In this document: piece by piece, positions 34,438 through 44,602 of the stretch
Layout of the letters: each line of letters begins with the position of its first letter
Position numbering within the stretch: the first letter of the stretch is position 1
NCBI GenBank assembly: GCA_016715965.1
Contig: JADJXG010000001.1
Coordinates: 2,795,501-2,859,500 of the forward strand
Length of the DNA: 64,000 bases
Source of the DNA: Saprospiraceae bacterium
GTDB lineage: Bacteria; Bacteroidota; Bacteroidia; Chitinophagales; Saprospiraceae
Reading direction: 5' to 3'
The notes under the pieces: model-generated
What the model was told of the DNA's origin: nothing
The model's database searches: none
Seen by the model: the letters and a program-made list of their open reading frames with translations, nothing else
Program-made: the position numbers and the translations under genes

Positions 34438-36021
34438 ATGGCAAAATTCTTTTATTTCTCTGTCCTTTTTTCTTTGATTCAAATCCACGCAAGACCCCTG
34501 TATGTTTCAGCAGATTATGGCAATGACAACAATGACGGCAGTAAGCCTACCAATGCTTTTAAGACGCTGCAGGCAGCCGCCGACAAAACCAGACCCGGTG
34601 ATACAGTCTGGGTGGATTATGGAATATATCAGTCAAAAGCCAAAGAGATTCTTCGGATAAAAAATTCGGGGACCGACAAAAAGTGGATTGTCTATAAATC
34701 CATCTCTGAAGACAGACCCATTATAAAAATTCAATTTGACGCTGCCATTTTAATTGACGGAGCGTCGTATATATCCATTGAAGGTTTTGAAATCAAACAG
34801 GATGATGAGTGGTATGACAAAATGTTCTTGGGGGCTGACCCCGATTTTAAAACTTCTACAGGCAATGGAATTACATCCCAGAGGGTGAGCCACAAATCTA
34901 AAATCTGCCATCACATCAAAATTCAGGACAATTTGATACACTCTTGTCCCGGGTCCGGTATCTTTTTTCAACACGCAGATTACCTGACCATACAATTCAA
35001 CCAGATTTACGAAAATGGAGAGCTTAATCTAACCAATAACAGCGGAATTCGAATTCAACATTTGGTGGAATTTGATCAAAACGAAGGAGTACATATACTG
35101 ATTAATGGTAACACCATTCATCATCAAAGAAGAAAATCCAGGCTGGAAGAAGAAATTGCCGATTGCGACAAAACATATAGCGGCAGTGGGATCTCCGTTC
35201 GCGACAATCGCTATGCCACGATAGACGCTTCCTCAAAAGGTTATCTTCAACCCATCCAAATTTCCAACAACGTGATTCACAACAATTCAGGCATAGGGAT
35301 AGATGTGATTGAGACGGATCATCTAAAAATCATTCACAATACCTGCTTCCGGAATAACCGCAATATTTTTGTGAAATGTGGAGAACTCTATATTCGAAAT
35401 TCTACAAATGGAGTTGTAGCAAATAATATCTTTTATGCAAATCAGGACAAAAGAGCAAGTCAGATCAACAATTTTGAAAGGTTTTTCATAAGTCACAATT
35501 TGTATTTTAATTCTCTCCAGTTTACAAGGGGTGAAGTTGATTTGGTGACAGATCCAATGTTTGTTAAAGCGAATAATTTTGAATCATTGGTTGATTTTCA
35601 ACTGAAGTCGAAGAGTCCTGCCATAGATGCGGGAAATAAGCTTTACACCACAGCTTATGACCATGCGGGATCAGTTCGAATTCATGGCAGTCAGGTTGAC
35701 ATTGGGGCATACGAGTACATAGGCTCCAAGCCACATCCAAGAAATTACAAACCTGCCCATGTAGATGACAAAACCATTAAACTTTTTTGGCAGGCCGGCT
35801 ATTCGGAAACCACCGATCAAATCCTGATTTCCAATCACAAAAATCGCAATTTTTCTGCCAGGCTTTTCAGGGGCAATGGTGTATTTATTCAACAGGTCAT
35901 AGAAGATGAAAATAGCTATGGTGGAATCGAATTTGATGTCTCTGATTTTCCGGAAGGCTGGTATTTTGTGGTAGCCTATAATCAAATAGATTATTTTGTA
36001 CAGCGATTTTATGTTAAATAA
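34438..36021 (+). CDS. Secreted right-handed beta-helix protein
   Basis: 527 residues from the ATG at 34438, which gives a signal peptide (FFYFSVLFSLIQIHA); a TTG at 34387 is rejected. Begins with the DUF1565-like start of polysaccharide-active beta-helix proteins, YVSADYGNDNNDGS then AFKTLQAAADKTRPGDTV. Parallel beta-helix (PbH1) rungs follow (ISIEGFEIKQDD, IQDNLIHSCPGSGIF, IHNNSGIGIDVI). Near residue 400 it has SPAIDAGNKLY ... VDIGAYEY, the choice-of-anchor Q motif. The C-terminus ends GWYFVVAYNQIDYFVQRF and resembles a short sorting tail. May bind or cleave surface glycans; catalytic residues not identified. Confidence 0.8.
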   Translation: MAKFFYFSVLFSLIQIHARPLYVSADYGNDNNDGSKPTNAFKTLQAAADKTRPGDTVWVDYGIYQSKAKEILRIKNSGTDKKWIVYKSISEDRPIIKIQFDAAILIDGASYISIEGFEIKQDDEWYDKMFLGADPDFKTSTGNGITSQRVSHKSKICHHIKIQDNLIHSCPGSGIFFQHADYLTIQFNQIYENGELNLTNNSGIRIQHLVEFDQNEGVHILINGNTIHHQRRKSRLEEEIADCDKTYSGSGISVRDNRYATIDASSKGYLQPIQISNNVIHNNSGIGIDVIETDHLKIIHNTCFRNNRNIFVKCGELYIRNSTNGVVANNIFYANQDKRASQINNFERFFISHNLYFNSLQFTRGEVDLVTDPMFVKANNFESLVDFQLKSKSPAIDAGNKLYTTAYDHAGSVRIHGSQVDIGAYEYIGSKPHPRNYKPAHVDDKTIKLFWQAGYSETTDQILISNHKNRNFSARLFRGNGVFIQQVIEDENSYGGIEFDVSDFPEGWYFVVAYNQIDYFVQRFYVK

Positions 36022-36129
36022 TCACAGACCGGTGTCCGGGGATTGCACACTTCGCTCAGCCAAAATGTGATAAAATTGTACCTTTAGGCGCTAATTTTTA
36101 ATTTAATCAGAATAAATACTCTCAAAGCA

Positions 36130-38010
36130 ATGAAAAAATTTACTATTTTATTGGTTTCCTTATGTTTAGGAATTGCACTACCCGCGCAAACCGTTTTGTG
36201 GGGAGGCCCTAATGACCCCAACTCAAGTTTTTCAGCCGGCTTGGGCAATTGGACCACAAGGGGCTTAAGTTCCAGTATATCCGATTCTGCCTCCAATGCC
36301 ATTTGGTCCTATACGGCTTCCGGAAATTCCCGGGGAGCTTATTCCGATTTGGCAGGGAGGATCAATTCACCCACTTTTGCCAACGGTGCCATCATTTTTG
36401 ATTCGGATTTTCTCGACAATGGTGGGGTGGAAGGGAATGAGGGAAAAGGGGTCGCACCTTCCCCACACAGTGGTTCACTCACCAGTCCTTTGATAGATTG
36501 CTCAAGTTTTACTTCAGTAGCAGTTTCGTTTTATCAGTATTATCAAAATTTCTTGTCCGAATGTTTTTTGGAAGTGAGCGTTGACAGCGGATCTACTTGG
36601 ACCAGAATCAGAATAAACCAAGACATCCTGCCAGGTAATGGCACTGCCAGAAACAATCATCAGGTAATTGACATTACTACCCATGCGGCTGGAAAATCAG
36701 GCGTCCAACTGCGTTTTATCTTTGAAGGTGATTACTACTTTTGGATCATTGACGATGTAAGCCTGGTGTCCCTTCCTGATTTGGATGTTGCGCTTGTCCA
36801 GGCTTTTTACAGTCCTTCAGCTTATAGCCAGCCACGTTCACAAATATGCCAAGATACTTTTAGGTTTAGTTCTACTGTGAGCAACCTTGGAGGTTTGGCA
36901 CAAAATGAAGTGGTGCTTAAAGTGGAGGTATTGGATAAAGACAGAACCAGTGTTTTGTTTACCGATAGCACAGTGATTTCAACCCTGGAAGTAAATGACG
37001 ACAACCGCAATATAGCAATGGCAGAACATTTTGTTCCAGACCAATTGGATTTGGGAAAATATTTCATCCGTTGGACCATAAGGGGAGGAGTTGGAACGGA
37101 CTATAATCCAAGAAACAATGCCAGATTGGATTCCTTTGAGGTTTCATCCAGTCAATATTCTGTCGCTCCAAGAGTGAGGGGTGGTGTACGAGCCAATGGA
37201 GGGACTGCCTATTCTGTGGCAGCGCTCTATAAGACCTCTGATTGCTGGAATCAAAATGATAAATTCCTTGCCAAGGGAGCTGAATTTTCGCTGGTATATG
37301 GCTCTGGTGCTACCATCAAAAATTATATTTTCAAAATTTTACTTTTGAAAGTTCAGGATACCGTCAATGCTGATTTCAGTAATTTTTCAGCGGAGGGAGG
37401 TGTGTCCGGTGCGTCCACTGAACTATTGTCAGAAGAATTGTTTACAGGAGATGATGAAGCTGCTTATTCAATCATTGCCATTCCATTGACGGACAGCCGT
37501 ACAGGCGGAGATCTGGTTCTATCTCCAAAGAGCCGTTATTTTCTGGTGGCCAGTCATCAAAATGAACCAAGTGAAGATGAAAATACCTGGAGATATCACG
37601 GTTCCAGTCAGGAGAAAAATTATAGCGGACATCCATTTACAGTGCCGGTCATTGACAATGCCGGATATTGGTTTGAATCATGGCCTGAAGGGGAGGCGCC
37701 ATTCTTGAGATTAAATATTGAAGTGGTGACTAAGACAGATGAAGTAGCTCTGGCAGATCATGTATTGCGCGTATTTCCCAATCCGGTGGTGGATGATAAT
37801 CTTCAATATCAATTGGAATTTGAAAACCCCACCAACGCAAACATTACTGTGTTTGATGTAAATGGAAGACTGCTTGATTTTATCAGCCACAAAAATGTAG
37901 TACATCTTAATCAGGAACTCAATGTATCAGGTTTGGCCGCTGGGCAATATTTTATCAGAGTTTCTACAGAAGAAGGAACAAAGACAAAATTGTTTAGCGT
38001 GCTTAGATAA
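36130..38010 (+). CDS. Secreted T9SS cargo with MAM/jelly-roll-like domain
   Basis: 626 residues. Signal peptide at 1-21 (LLVSLCLGIALPAQ). Residues 80-220 resemble a MAM/jelly-roll module common in Bacteroidota cargo: SGSLTSPLIDCSSFTSVAV, FLEVSVDSGSTW and YYFWIIDDVSLV. A CARDB-like segment follows (VSNLGGLAQNEVVLKVEVL), then a region of unknown fold. The last 80 residues are a type A sorting domain (LRVFPNPVVDDN, then GLAAGQYFIRV). Stand-alone gene with a strong terminator. No enzymatic motif seen. Confidence 0.82.
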   Translation: MKKFTILLVSLCLGIALPAQTVLWGGPNDPNSSFSAGLGNWTTRGLSSSISDSASNAIWSYTASGNSRGAYSDLAGRINSPTFANGAIIFDSDFLDNGGVEGNEGKGVAPSPHSGSLTSPLIDCSSFTSVAVSFYQYYQNFLSECFLEVSVDSGSTWTRIRINQDILPGNGTARNNHQVIDITTHAAGKSGVQLRFIFEGDYYFWIIDDVSLVSLPDLDVALVQAFYSPSAYSQPRSQICQDTFRFSSTVSNLGGLAQNEVVLKVEVLDKDRTSVLFTDSTVISTLEVNDDNRNIAMAEHFVPDQLDLGKYFIRWTIRGGVGTDYNPRNNARLDSFEVSSSQYSVAPRVRGGVRANGGTAYSVAALYKTSDCWNQNDKFLAKGAEFSLVYGSGATIKNYIFKILLLKVQDTVNADFSNFSAEGGVSGASTELLSEELFTGDDEAAYSIIAIPLTDSRTGGDLVLSPKSRYFLVASHQNEPSEDENTWRYHGSSQEKNYSGHPFTVPVIDNAGYWFESWPEGEAPFLRLNIEVVTKTDEVALADHVLRVFPNPVVDDNLQYQLEFENPTNANITVFDVNGRLLDFISHKNVVHLNQELNVSGLAAGQYFIRVSTEEGTKTKLFSVLR

Positions 38011-38039
38011 TTAGATCCTTCATTTTTAAAAACATAGTT

Positions 38040-38079
38040 GTCCGGCTTGAAACGTTATTTCAGCCGGACTTTTTTTTTA
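38040..38079 (+). terminator. Terminator after the MAM-like cargo gene
   Basis: Stem GTCCGGCT/AGCCGGAC extended by GAAA/TTTC, followed by a run of ten T. Intrinsic terminator 30 bp past the stop. Confidence 0.9.
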
Positions 38080-38277
38080 CAATTTCTTATTTTTCTGATA
38101 TATACAGGAAGTAGATCTTTTGGATTGGTTTTGTCGGCTAAACTCATTTGCCCGTATTCAAAGAATTGATGAGCCTTTCATGGATGTAAAAATTACTGAG
38201 AAGAAACATGCTCTTGTTCTATTTTTTGACCCCATTTTAAATCCATTGATCTTAGCGAAGACCCGCCTATTGAAAAA

Positions 38278-38306
38278 AAAAGCTGCTTGTTTTGCAAGCA
38301 GCTTTT
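38278..38306 (-). terminator. Terminator after the prohibitin-like gene
   Basis: AAAAGCTGCTTG/CAAGCAGCTTTT with a five-base loop; on the minus strand the T-run completes an intrinsic terminator 44 bp past the stop. Nothing else is seen between 38080 and 38349. Confidence 0.88.
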
Positions 38307-38349
38307 CACCAATTCACGAATCTCAATTTACATATATTTCCTTCCCAAT

Positions 38350-39180
38350 TTATTTTTTGTCAGAAGCCCCGAGTCCAGTTTTTGGGTTGTTGTCATCGAT
38401 GTTCATCATCATCGGTACTGAGGTCCCATTGCCAATAATGATTTTTGAATTGCTGGATTTACTTAATTCCAACCATGCCTCCAGTGTTTTGTATTGAAGT
38501 ATGTTGGGTGTAAGCCCTTCTGTTATAATTTTATTGGCATCTCTAAGTGCTTCGGCCTGAATAATTTTTCGTTCTGCTTCTTTTCTCTCTTGTTGAAGGA
38601 CAAATTCCATTCTTTGAGCCTGTTGCTCAGCTTCCAATTTATCTTCAATGGCTTTGTTGATATTCTTTGGTAAAGAGATGCTTTTTAAGAGCACATTTTC
38701 CACCAAAATACCTTTGGATTTGAGGGTTTGCATCATTAATTCCCGGATGGCCACTTCGATCTCGGGACGATTTCCGCTGTGCATGTCTTTTGCAAAATAT
38801 TTGCTGGTAACATCTGCTACAGCTGATCTGAATACCGGTAAGATAATGGTCTCTTCGTAGTCCAATCCCACTTCGATCAATAGATCTTTTGCAGATTTCT
38901 GTATCACCCTGTACAAAATTGAAACTTCGCTTTGAATGGTAAGTCCTTCTTTGGAAGGAATATTAATATTCACTTCAATATTTTCAGTTTGGCCTGAAAC
39001 TTTAATAATAGTGCTCACAAACGGATTGTACACTTTTAAACCACTGGTATAGACCTTGTCATTGTATTTACCCAAAGTCCTTTTAATACCAAACTGACCT
39101 TGCTTTACAACTGTACAGGAGCTCAGGAGCAGGGTAAGCAATAGAAAGAAGAGGAAACCAATGTTTTTACTTGACACCAT
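38350..39180 (-). CDS. Prohibitin-like SPFH/Band 7 lipoprotein
   Basis: 276 residues from the ATG at 39180, which gives a lipoprotein signal (FLLLTLLLSSC); the longer frame from 39228 would hide it. SPFH domain from about residue 25 (VVKQGQFGIKRTLGKYND) with the prohibitin-type GLTIQSEVSILYRV and YFAKDMHSGNRPEI, then a coiled-coil stretch (KLEAEQQAQRMEFVLQQERK) that drives oligomerisation. Prohibitin homologues form large rings on membranes and chaperone membrane proteases. Anchoring by a lipobox instead of a membrane helix is a variation seen in Bacteroidota. Confidence 0.85.
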   Translation of the reverse strand: MVSSKNIGFLFFLLLTLLLSSCTVVKQGQFGIKRTLGKYNDKVYTSGLKVYNPFVSTIIKVSGQTENIEVNINIPSKEGLTIQSEVSILYRVIQKSAKDLLIEVGLDYEETIILPVFRSAVADVTSKYFAKDMHSGNRPEIEVAIRELMMQTLKSKGILVENVLLKSISLPKNINKAIEDKLEAEQQAQRMEFVLQQERKEAERKIIQAEALRDANKIITEGLTPNILQYKTLEAWLELSKSSNSKIIIGNGTSVPMMMNIDDNNPKTGLGASDKK

Positions 39181-39337
39181 CGTTTTATTTTTTAAAATGT
39201 GATCTAAAATATTGAATAAAACAAGCATCCAATAGACATGTTTTGAATTTATTCATTTTAAGAATTATTTAAGAACCGATCGGATCAAACAACATAATAT
39301 CAAACGGTTTAGAAAAAGGGGATTCTTAGAATCTCTT

Positions 39338-40246
39338 TTAGAACCGGATGTATTGAGCAGGATCCACGGGATTGCCTTTGTGCCATAGTTCAAAGTGAAG
39401 ATGCGGTCCTTTGGTGAGGGTTCCTGTATTGCCAATGATGGCAATGGCTTCTCCAGAGCGCACGTTTGTTCCTGTCCTTTTGAGTAGTGCAGAATTGTGC
39501 TTGTAAACTGAAACCAGGTTGTTTGCGTGTTGAATTGAGATGGTATGCCCGTTTTCCAGGGTCCAATCTGACTGGATCACAACTCCGGGAAGGATGGATT
39601 TGATGGGCGAATTTTCAGGAGCAATAATGTCCAATCCGAAATGGTCCTTGTCCGGGCCAAAATGAGCTCCAAGAGTACCTTTTAATGGAGAGCTAAAAGG
39701 CAAATCGTACAGATCTTTATCAATATCAGTACCGCTGTTTGTAAAATTTCTGATCGGTTTACTTTGTTGTTTCGTGCTTTGTGATTTCCCGAGATTTTGC
39801 TGGTAATTGGCTCTTAACAAAGAATCTTCTTTTATTTTGGGAATTGGATTGCTAACTTCCTGATTAATAGTAATGTCCTTGGTGACATCGGCAGTTGTGA
39901 TGGGTTCGTTGGAGATCATCCTCCTGAAATTATCAATATACACCTCTCTTGCTTTAAGTTCCTTGTCCAAATTTTCCAATCTTTTTTCTAATTGGATGAA
40001 TTCACCTGTGTTTTTGACATCGCCATACCCTGGGATGTATGTTTTAAGAGGTGTTGCTATAATTAATGCCAAAAGAATTAATCCAGAAGCAAAAAACAAG
40101 GAACTGAGTAAAATATAAACATTCAACAGGGTTAATTTGTAGGTTTCAATTTCTTCAAAGGTATCTTCTTCTCTGATTATCAGCAAGAAACGCTTTTTAA
40201 GATGCGACTTAACTTTATCTTTTATTTTTTTTAGATCGAATGCCAT
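39338..40246 (-). CDS. M23 (LytM) family peptidase, membrane-anchored
   Basis: 302 residues from the ATG at 40246. One membrane helix at about 35-60 (YILLSSLFFASGLILLALII), a short coiled coil (FIQLEKRLENLDKELK), a linker, and a C-terminal M23 domain. Zinc ligands are visible: the H and D of DHFGLDI and the HLH of PHLHFEL, plus a further His in SVYKHNSA, so it is likely an active peptidoglycan endopeptidase. The start lies 78 bp from the divergent PorW/SprE start, implying a compact shared promoter region. Confidence 0.9.
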   Translation of the reverse strand: MAFDLKKIKDKVKSHLKKRFLLIIREEDTFEEIETYKLTLLNVYILLSSLFFASGLILLALIIATPLKTYIPGYGDVKNTGEFIQLEKRLENLDKELKAREVYIDNFRRMISNEPITTADVTKDITINQEVSNPIPKIKEDSLLRANYQQNLGKSQSTKQQSKPIRNFTNSGTDIDKDLYDLPFSSPLKGTLGAHFGPDKDHFGLDIIAPENSPIKSILPGVVIQSDWTLENGHTISIQHANNLVSVYKHNSALLKRTGTNVRSGEAIAIIGNTGTLTKGPHLHFELWHKGNPVDPAQYIRF

Positions 40247-40323
40247 TAATTTTACATTTTCATACAATAAAAAGCCTTGAAAATCTGTTATCTGCAGAAT
40301 CAAAAAGCCGAATTTACTGGTTT

Positions 40324-43300
40324 ATGTTTGTGAACAAATCATCCTTTTTGTTTTTTGCCTTTTCCCTTATCCTGTTTTTTAGTGCTTGCGTAACTAAAAG
40401 AAAGAAAGGTGATTCCTCTGCTCTTGGTCGCTTTTATCACAACACAACCGCAAAATATAACGCATGGTTTAATGCCAATGAAATACTCAAAACCAGCCTT
40501 CTCAACTTTGAGAGAAACCATAAAGATAATTATTCAGAGATACTCCCGGTATTTCCTTACAATGCCATAGCCAACCCCGACTCGGAAAAACCAAATCTTG
40601 ATAAAGCCATCCTGAAGGTTTCTACGGATATCTCGATGCACCGCATCAGCCGTTGGACGGATGATTGCTATTTTATTTTGGCGAAATCCCAGTACCTGAA
40701 AAAGGATTACGAGACAGCAGAAGAAACCTATAAATTTTTACTGGAAGAGTATAGTCCCGCCAGCATCATACGGAATACAAAAAAGTTGAAGGAAAAGTCC
40801 AAGCTGGATCTCAAGAAGGAGAAGCAAAGAAAGTTAGAAGAAAAAAAAGAAGCTGCTGAAGCTTTAAAAAAGGAAAAGGCGAAATCCAGCAAGGCAAAAT
40901 CAAAGGCAAAGCAACAGGCCAAAAAGAAAGCCCAGGCAAAGAAGAAAAAAGGAAAAACGGCCGCGAAGCCCAAAGTCAACCAAGTTCCTGCTTCCAGCAA
41001 GAAGGCGGATACCAATCCGGTGGTTAAAAAATCAGAGGATCGAGCACTTGCACCCATCACCGAAATTAAGAAGACAGAAAAAACACCCAACCTAAAAAAT
41101 GTGGGTTCAAAGTTGGTACCACACAGACCGGTATATTGGGAAGCATCCATCTGGTCAGCCAAGAATTTAATAGAAAGGGCAAAATACTATGAAGCCGCAT
41201 CCATCCTGAAAGAAATCGATTCGGATGCCAACACCCCTGAATATCTTTATGAGGATCTGAATGCCACATTTGCACATGTCTATCTGCGTCAAAATAAATA
41301 TGAGCAAGCCATTCCCTATTTGAAGAATGCGATTGAATTTGGAAAATCGAAAAAACGCAAGGCCAGGTATGCTTTTATTTTAGGTCAATTGTACCAAAGG
41401 TTTAATCGGCCGGTGAGTTCAGATGAATATTTTGGCATGGTCCTCAAAATGAATCCGGGGTATGAGTTGAGATTTCAATCCAAAATGAACCTATTGCTCA
41501 ATCAAGGATTGGGGACAGACAATGTGGCTGAAACTGAAAAATCCATCTTAAAATTATTAAAGGATCCAAAGAACAAGGATTTTGAACCCGAGATTTATTT
41601 TGCCCTGGGGCAGATTGCATTGAGGGCAAATAGAAGAGAAGAGGGAATTAACTATTTAAAACAATGTGTTTCAGCGCAGGCTACTAACAATGGGATCAAG
41701 TCCAATGCGTATCAAGTTTTGGCAGACCTTCATTTTGAATCCCAACAATATGGACTTTCAAAAAATTATTTTGACAGCACTTTGTTGCTTTTGGCCAAAA
41801 ATGATCCCCGACGGGCCTATCCATCTAAAATGGTGGCTAACCTGAGTGAAATTGCCACCCAGCTTGATATCATTTATCTGCAAGACAGTCTGATCAAAAT
41901 TGCAGGCCTTTCTACAAAAGAGAAGAGGGCTTTGGCAATACAGATCAAAAATCGCAATAAACCCAAAACGGTCAATCCAACCGGAGCAGGTGGATCGATG
42001 ATTCCTGAAAATGCATTTGATAAAATGGGAATCGGCAGCAGCGGTTTCGGAGAGCGATTTGACCGAAGTCTGGTGGGGCAATCAGATGCCAATGCAGGTG
42101 GTAAAGATGGCAAATCAAGTAGTTACTTTGCCTACGACCAAAGGGCATTAAACAAAGGAAGAAGTACCTTTGAACAAGTTTGGGGAGTGAGAAATCTGGA
42201 AGACAATTGGAGAAGATCCAATAAATCTTCATTTGTTTCAGAATTCGAATCCATTACCCAGGGATCGGATGACAAAGCGGGAGAGAACCTGGAAGAGGAC
42301 CTGGCGAACATCCTGCGCGGTATTCCTACTACTGAACAAGAGCTTGATGCAGCCCATAAAAAGATCCAGGAAGCCATGTTTAAATTGGGTGTATTGTACC
42401 GGGAGAAAATTGAACAATATAAAAAATCCAAAGAGACTCATCAGGATTTGCTGACCAGGTACCCCACATTTGACAGGAGAGAAGATGCCTTGTATTATAT
42501 TTACCTGAACTGTGTCGAACTCAATGAACGGGAATGCGCCGATTGGGCTTCGAACGAACTGCAAACACAATATAAGAATTCTCGATACACCCGCATTCTT
42601 ACCGATCCTGCTTTTGCCAGAAGTCTGGGTCAGAAGAAAGATGAATTGGTAGAATCCTATCATCAGGCTTATAAACTGTACGATGAAAAAGCATTTGAAT
42701 CTTCTTTTCAGATATTAAATATCATAAAAGCAGGAAACAGATCTCCGCATCCGATCGATCCAAAGATTCAAATGCTATATGCTTTGTGCATCGCAAAGGT
42801 CTCCGGAAAAGATGCCTATATGGAAGAGCTAAAGAATCTGATTGCTCAATATCCGTCAACTCCTGAGGAAAGCAAAGCCAAGGAGATTATGCGATTCTTA
42901 AAAGGGGATGAAGAAGCATTTGGAACAGTCTCCATCACTGAAGCCAAAAAAATTGACTTCAAGCAGGAGGACAATAAAACCCATTTTGTGTTTCTCATAT
43001 TTTTTAACCCTCCGGAACGACAAATGGATAAGTCCAAAATTGCCTTATCCGATTACCATGCCAAATACCATAAATTGGACAATTTAAAAATGACCAGCCT
43101 TGAGTTTGATAAAGATAAAAATACTTCCTTGATTTTGATTCGGCAATTTGAAAATAAATCAGCTGCCATGAAATATATTGCATCTGCTCAAAGAAACCAG
43201 GCCGAATACATTCCCGGAGTATCCAATTATGAGTTATACACTTCCACGCAAGCCAATTATCGATTAATTTTAGAAAACAGATCTTTAAAGGAATACCAGG

Positions 43301-43329
43301 AATTCTTCAAGCAGAATTACGTGCAATAA
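40324..43329 (+). CDS. porW: T9SS lipoprotein PorW/SprE family, TPR protein
   Basis: 1001 residues from the ATG at 40324, chosen because it yields a lipoprotein signal (FFAFSLILFFSAC); the frame is open from 40240. The N-terminal hallmark of the family, FYHNTTAKYNAWFNANEIL, is followed by TPR units (EYLYEDLNATFAHVYLRQNK; QAIPYLKNAIEFGKS; EIYFALGQIALRANR). The C-terminus HFVFLIFFNPPERQM ... SLKEYQEFFKQNYV is also typical. SprE/PorW is a periplasmic T9SS component needed for secretion and gliding, and this window contains seven likely T9SS cargoes. Unusual: a strongly basic Lys/Ala-rich insertion at roughly residues 150-240. Confidence 0.87.
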   Translation: MFVNKSSFLFFAFSLILFFSACVTKRKKGDSSALGRFYHNTTAKYNAWFNANEILKTSLLNFERNHKDNYSEILPVFPYNAIANPDSEKPNLDKAILKVSTDISMHRISRWTDDCYFILAKSQYLKKDYETAEETYKFLLEEYSPASIIRNTKKLKEKSKLDLKKEKQRKLEEKKEAAEALKKEKAKSSKAKSKAKQQAKKKAQAKKKKGKTAAKPKVNQVPASSKKADTNPVVKKSEDRALAPITEIKKTEKTPNLKNVGSKLVPHRPVYWEASIWSAKNLIERAKYYEAASILKEIDSDANTPEYLYEDLNATFAHVYLRQNKYEQAIPYLKNAIEFGKSKKRKARYAFILGQLYQRFNRPVSSDEYFGMVLKMNPGYELRFQSKMNLLLNQGLGTDNVAETEKSILKLLKDPKNKDFEPEIYFALGQIALRANRREEGINYLKQCVSAQATNNGIKSNAYQVLADLHFESQQYGLSKNYFDSTLLLLAKNDPRRAYPSKMVANLSEIATQLDIIYLQDSLIKIAGLSTKEKRALAIQIKNRNKPKTVNPTGAGGSMIPENAFDKMGIGSSGFGERFDRSLVGQSDANAGGKDGKSSSYFAYDQRALNKGRSTFEQVWGVRNLEDNWRRSNKSSFVSEFESITQGSDDKAGENLEEDLANILRGIPTTEQELDAAHKKIQEAMFKLGVLYREKIEQYKKSKETHQDLLTRYPTFDRREDALYYIYLNCVELNERECADWASNELQTQYKNSRYTRILTDPAFARSLGQKKDELVESYHQAYKLYDEKAFESSFQILNIIKAGNRSPHPIDPKIQMLYALCIAKVSGKDAYMEELKNLIAQYPSTPEESKAKEIMRFLKGDEEAFGTVSITEAKKIDFKQEDNKTHFVFLIFFNPPERQMDKSKIALSDYHAKYHKLDNLKMTSLEFDKDKNTSLILIRQFENKSAAMKYIASAQRNQAEYIPGVSNYELYTSTQANYRLILENRSLKEYQEFFKQNYVQ

Positions 43330-43369
43330 AAAAATGGCAAAGCCAATAAGCCGAGGAATCGATTTTAAG

Positions 43370-44602
43370 TCACAGCAGTTGCAATTCCACCAATTTCTGA
43401 TAGATACAATGTGTAGCGCCTGAATGCTCCAAAAGGTAGTTTTTTAACTTGACTGCTTTATCGGTGCACCAGGATTCCTGTTCTGCACATTGAGCCAGTT
43501 GGGTGAGTGAATCCGGGTGTTGAATTTCAAATCCTATACCTAAATGGATCATTGATGCAGCCTCCGGAAATTTTCGGTGGGCCGGTCCAAAGCAAACTGA
43601 TTTAAGATGAGCGGCTGGTTCCAGAATATTGTGAATACTTTTTCCAAATCCCCCACCCACATAAGCGAGGGAGGCTTTGGCATAAATGGACGAAAGTTGT
43701 CCTATCCCATCAATTATCAGAATGGGTAGATCAGTAGCTAGATTAAGATTTGAAAGTCTTACAGTGGCTGCCGGAAATTGGGACTCTATTTTTGCAAGAT
43801 GTTTTTCATCAGGTTGATGAGGCGCAAGGATCAACTTCCAAAGATTATGATTCATGTTCTTCCAGGAAGAAGCAATTAAAGCCACATCATCTTCCCAAAC
43901 GCTTCCTGCGACTAAAATTTTTTTACTTCCACAAAAATGGTTAACCAGTTCTGAAATTTCAGGGTTTTTGGCTATTTGAAGAACCCGGTCTAGTCTGGTA
44001 TCACCACAAACTGTGTAATGTTCGATTCCAAGCCGACTTGCCAGAGTGGAAGATTCATTGTTCTGGAGGAAAAAATGCCTTCCTTGCAGAAGGATTTTGC
44101 GGAAATGGTTCATGAATGATCTGAATAAAATGTGATCTGACCTGAGGTGCATCGAAATATACACAAAGGGAATCTTGTTTAAATTCAGCTGATGGAGTGT
44201 CTCGTACCAAAAATCGTATTTTACAAAAATTACCAATTTGGGTCTGACCATTTGAAGAAAGGCAGAAACATCGCTTTTTGTATCCGATGGGAAATAGCTT
44301 ACGACATTGACCTGATCGTAATTTTTTCGAATTTCGAAGCCGGAAGGAGAATAAAAGCTGAGCCACAAAAATGCCTGCGGATGATTTTTTCTAATTGATT
44401 CAATCAATGGTCTTCCCTGTTCAAACTCTCCAAGTGAAGAGCAATGAATCCAAATGGATTCTCTATGATCTGGATTCAAATGGACGTATTTCTTCTTCCA
44501 TTGATTTCTTCCTTTTTTCCACAACAATGCATCTTTTCTAAAATAGGATGCAAAGCTTATCAAACTAAAATAAAGAGATACAAGCAATCTGTAAATCCAC
44601 AT
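43370..44602 (-). CDS. waaA: 3-deoxy-D-manno-octulosonic acid (Kdo) transferase
   Basis: 410 residues from the ATG at 44602 (a TTG one codon earlier is in frame). Transfers Kdo from CMP-Kdo to lipid A precursor at the inner face of the inner membrane. N-terminal membrane anchor (WIYRLLVSLYFSLISFASYF), the catalytic segment SSLGEFEQGRPLIE with its conserved Glu, YDFWYETL, and C-terminal glycosyltransferase-B motifs AYVGGGFGKSIHNILEPAA. Normal length. The start codon overlaps the stop of the upstream barrel gene (TGATG), so translation of the two is coupled. Confidence 0.93.
   Translation of the reverse strand: MWIYRLLVSLYFSLISFASYFRKDALLWKKGRNQWKKKYVHLNPDHRESIWIHCSSLGEFEQGRPLIESIRKNHPQAFLWLSFYSPSGFEIRKNYDQVNVVSYFPSDTKSDVSAFLQMVRPKLVIFVKYDFWYETLHQLNLNKIPFVYISMHLRSDHILFRSFMNHFRKILLQGRHFFLQNNESSTLASRLGIEHYTVCGDTRLDRVLQIAKNPEISELVNHFCGSKKILVAGSVWEDDVALIASSWKNMNHNLWKLILAPHQPDEKHLAKIESQFPAATVRLSNLNLATDLPILIIDGIGQLSSIYAKASLAYVGGGFGKSIHNILEPAAHLKSVCFGPAHRKFPEAASMIHLGIGFEIQHPDSLTQLAQCAEQESWCTDKAVKLKNYLLEHSGATHCIYQKLVELQLL

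Noticed and set aside
38120..38497. ORF overlapping the terminators and the end of the prohibitin-like gene
   Set aside because: It crosses two intrinsic terminators and is antisense to a well-supported gene.
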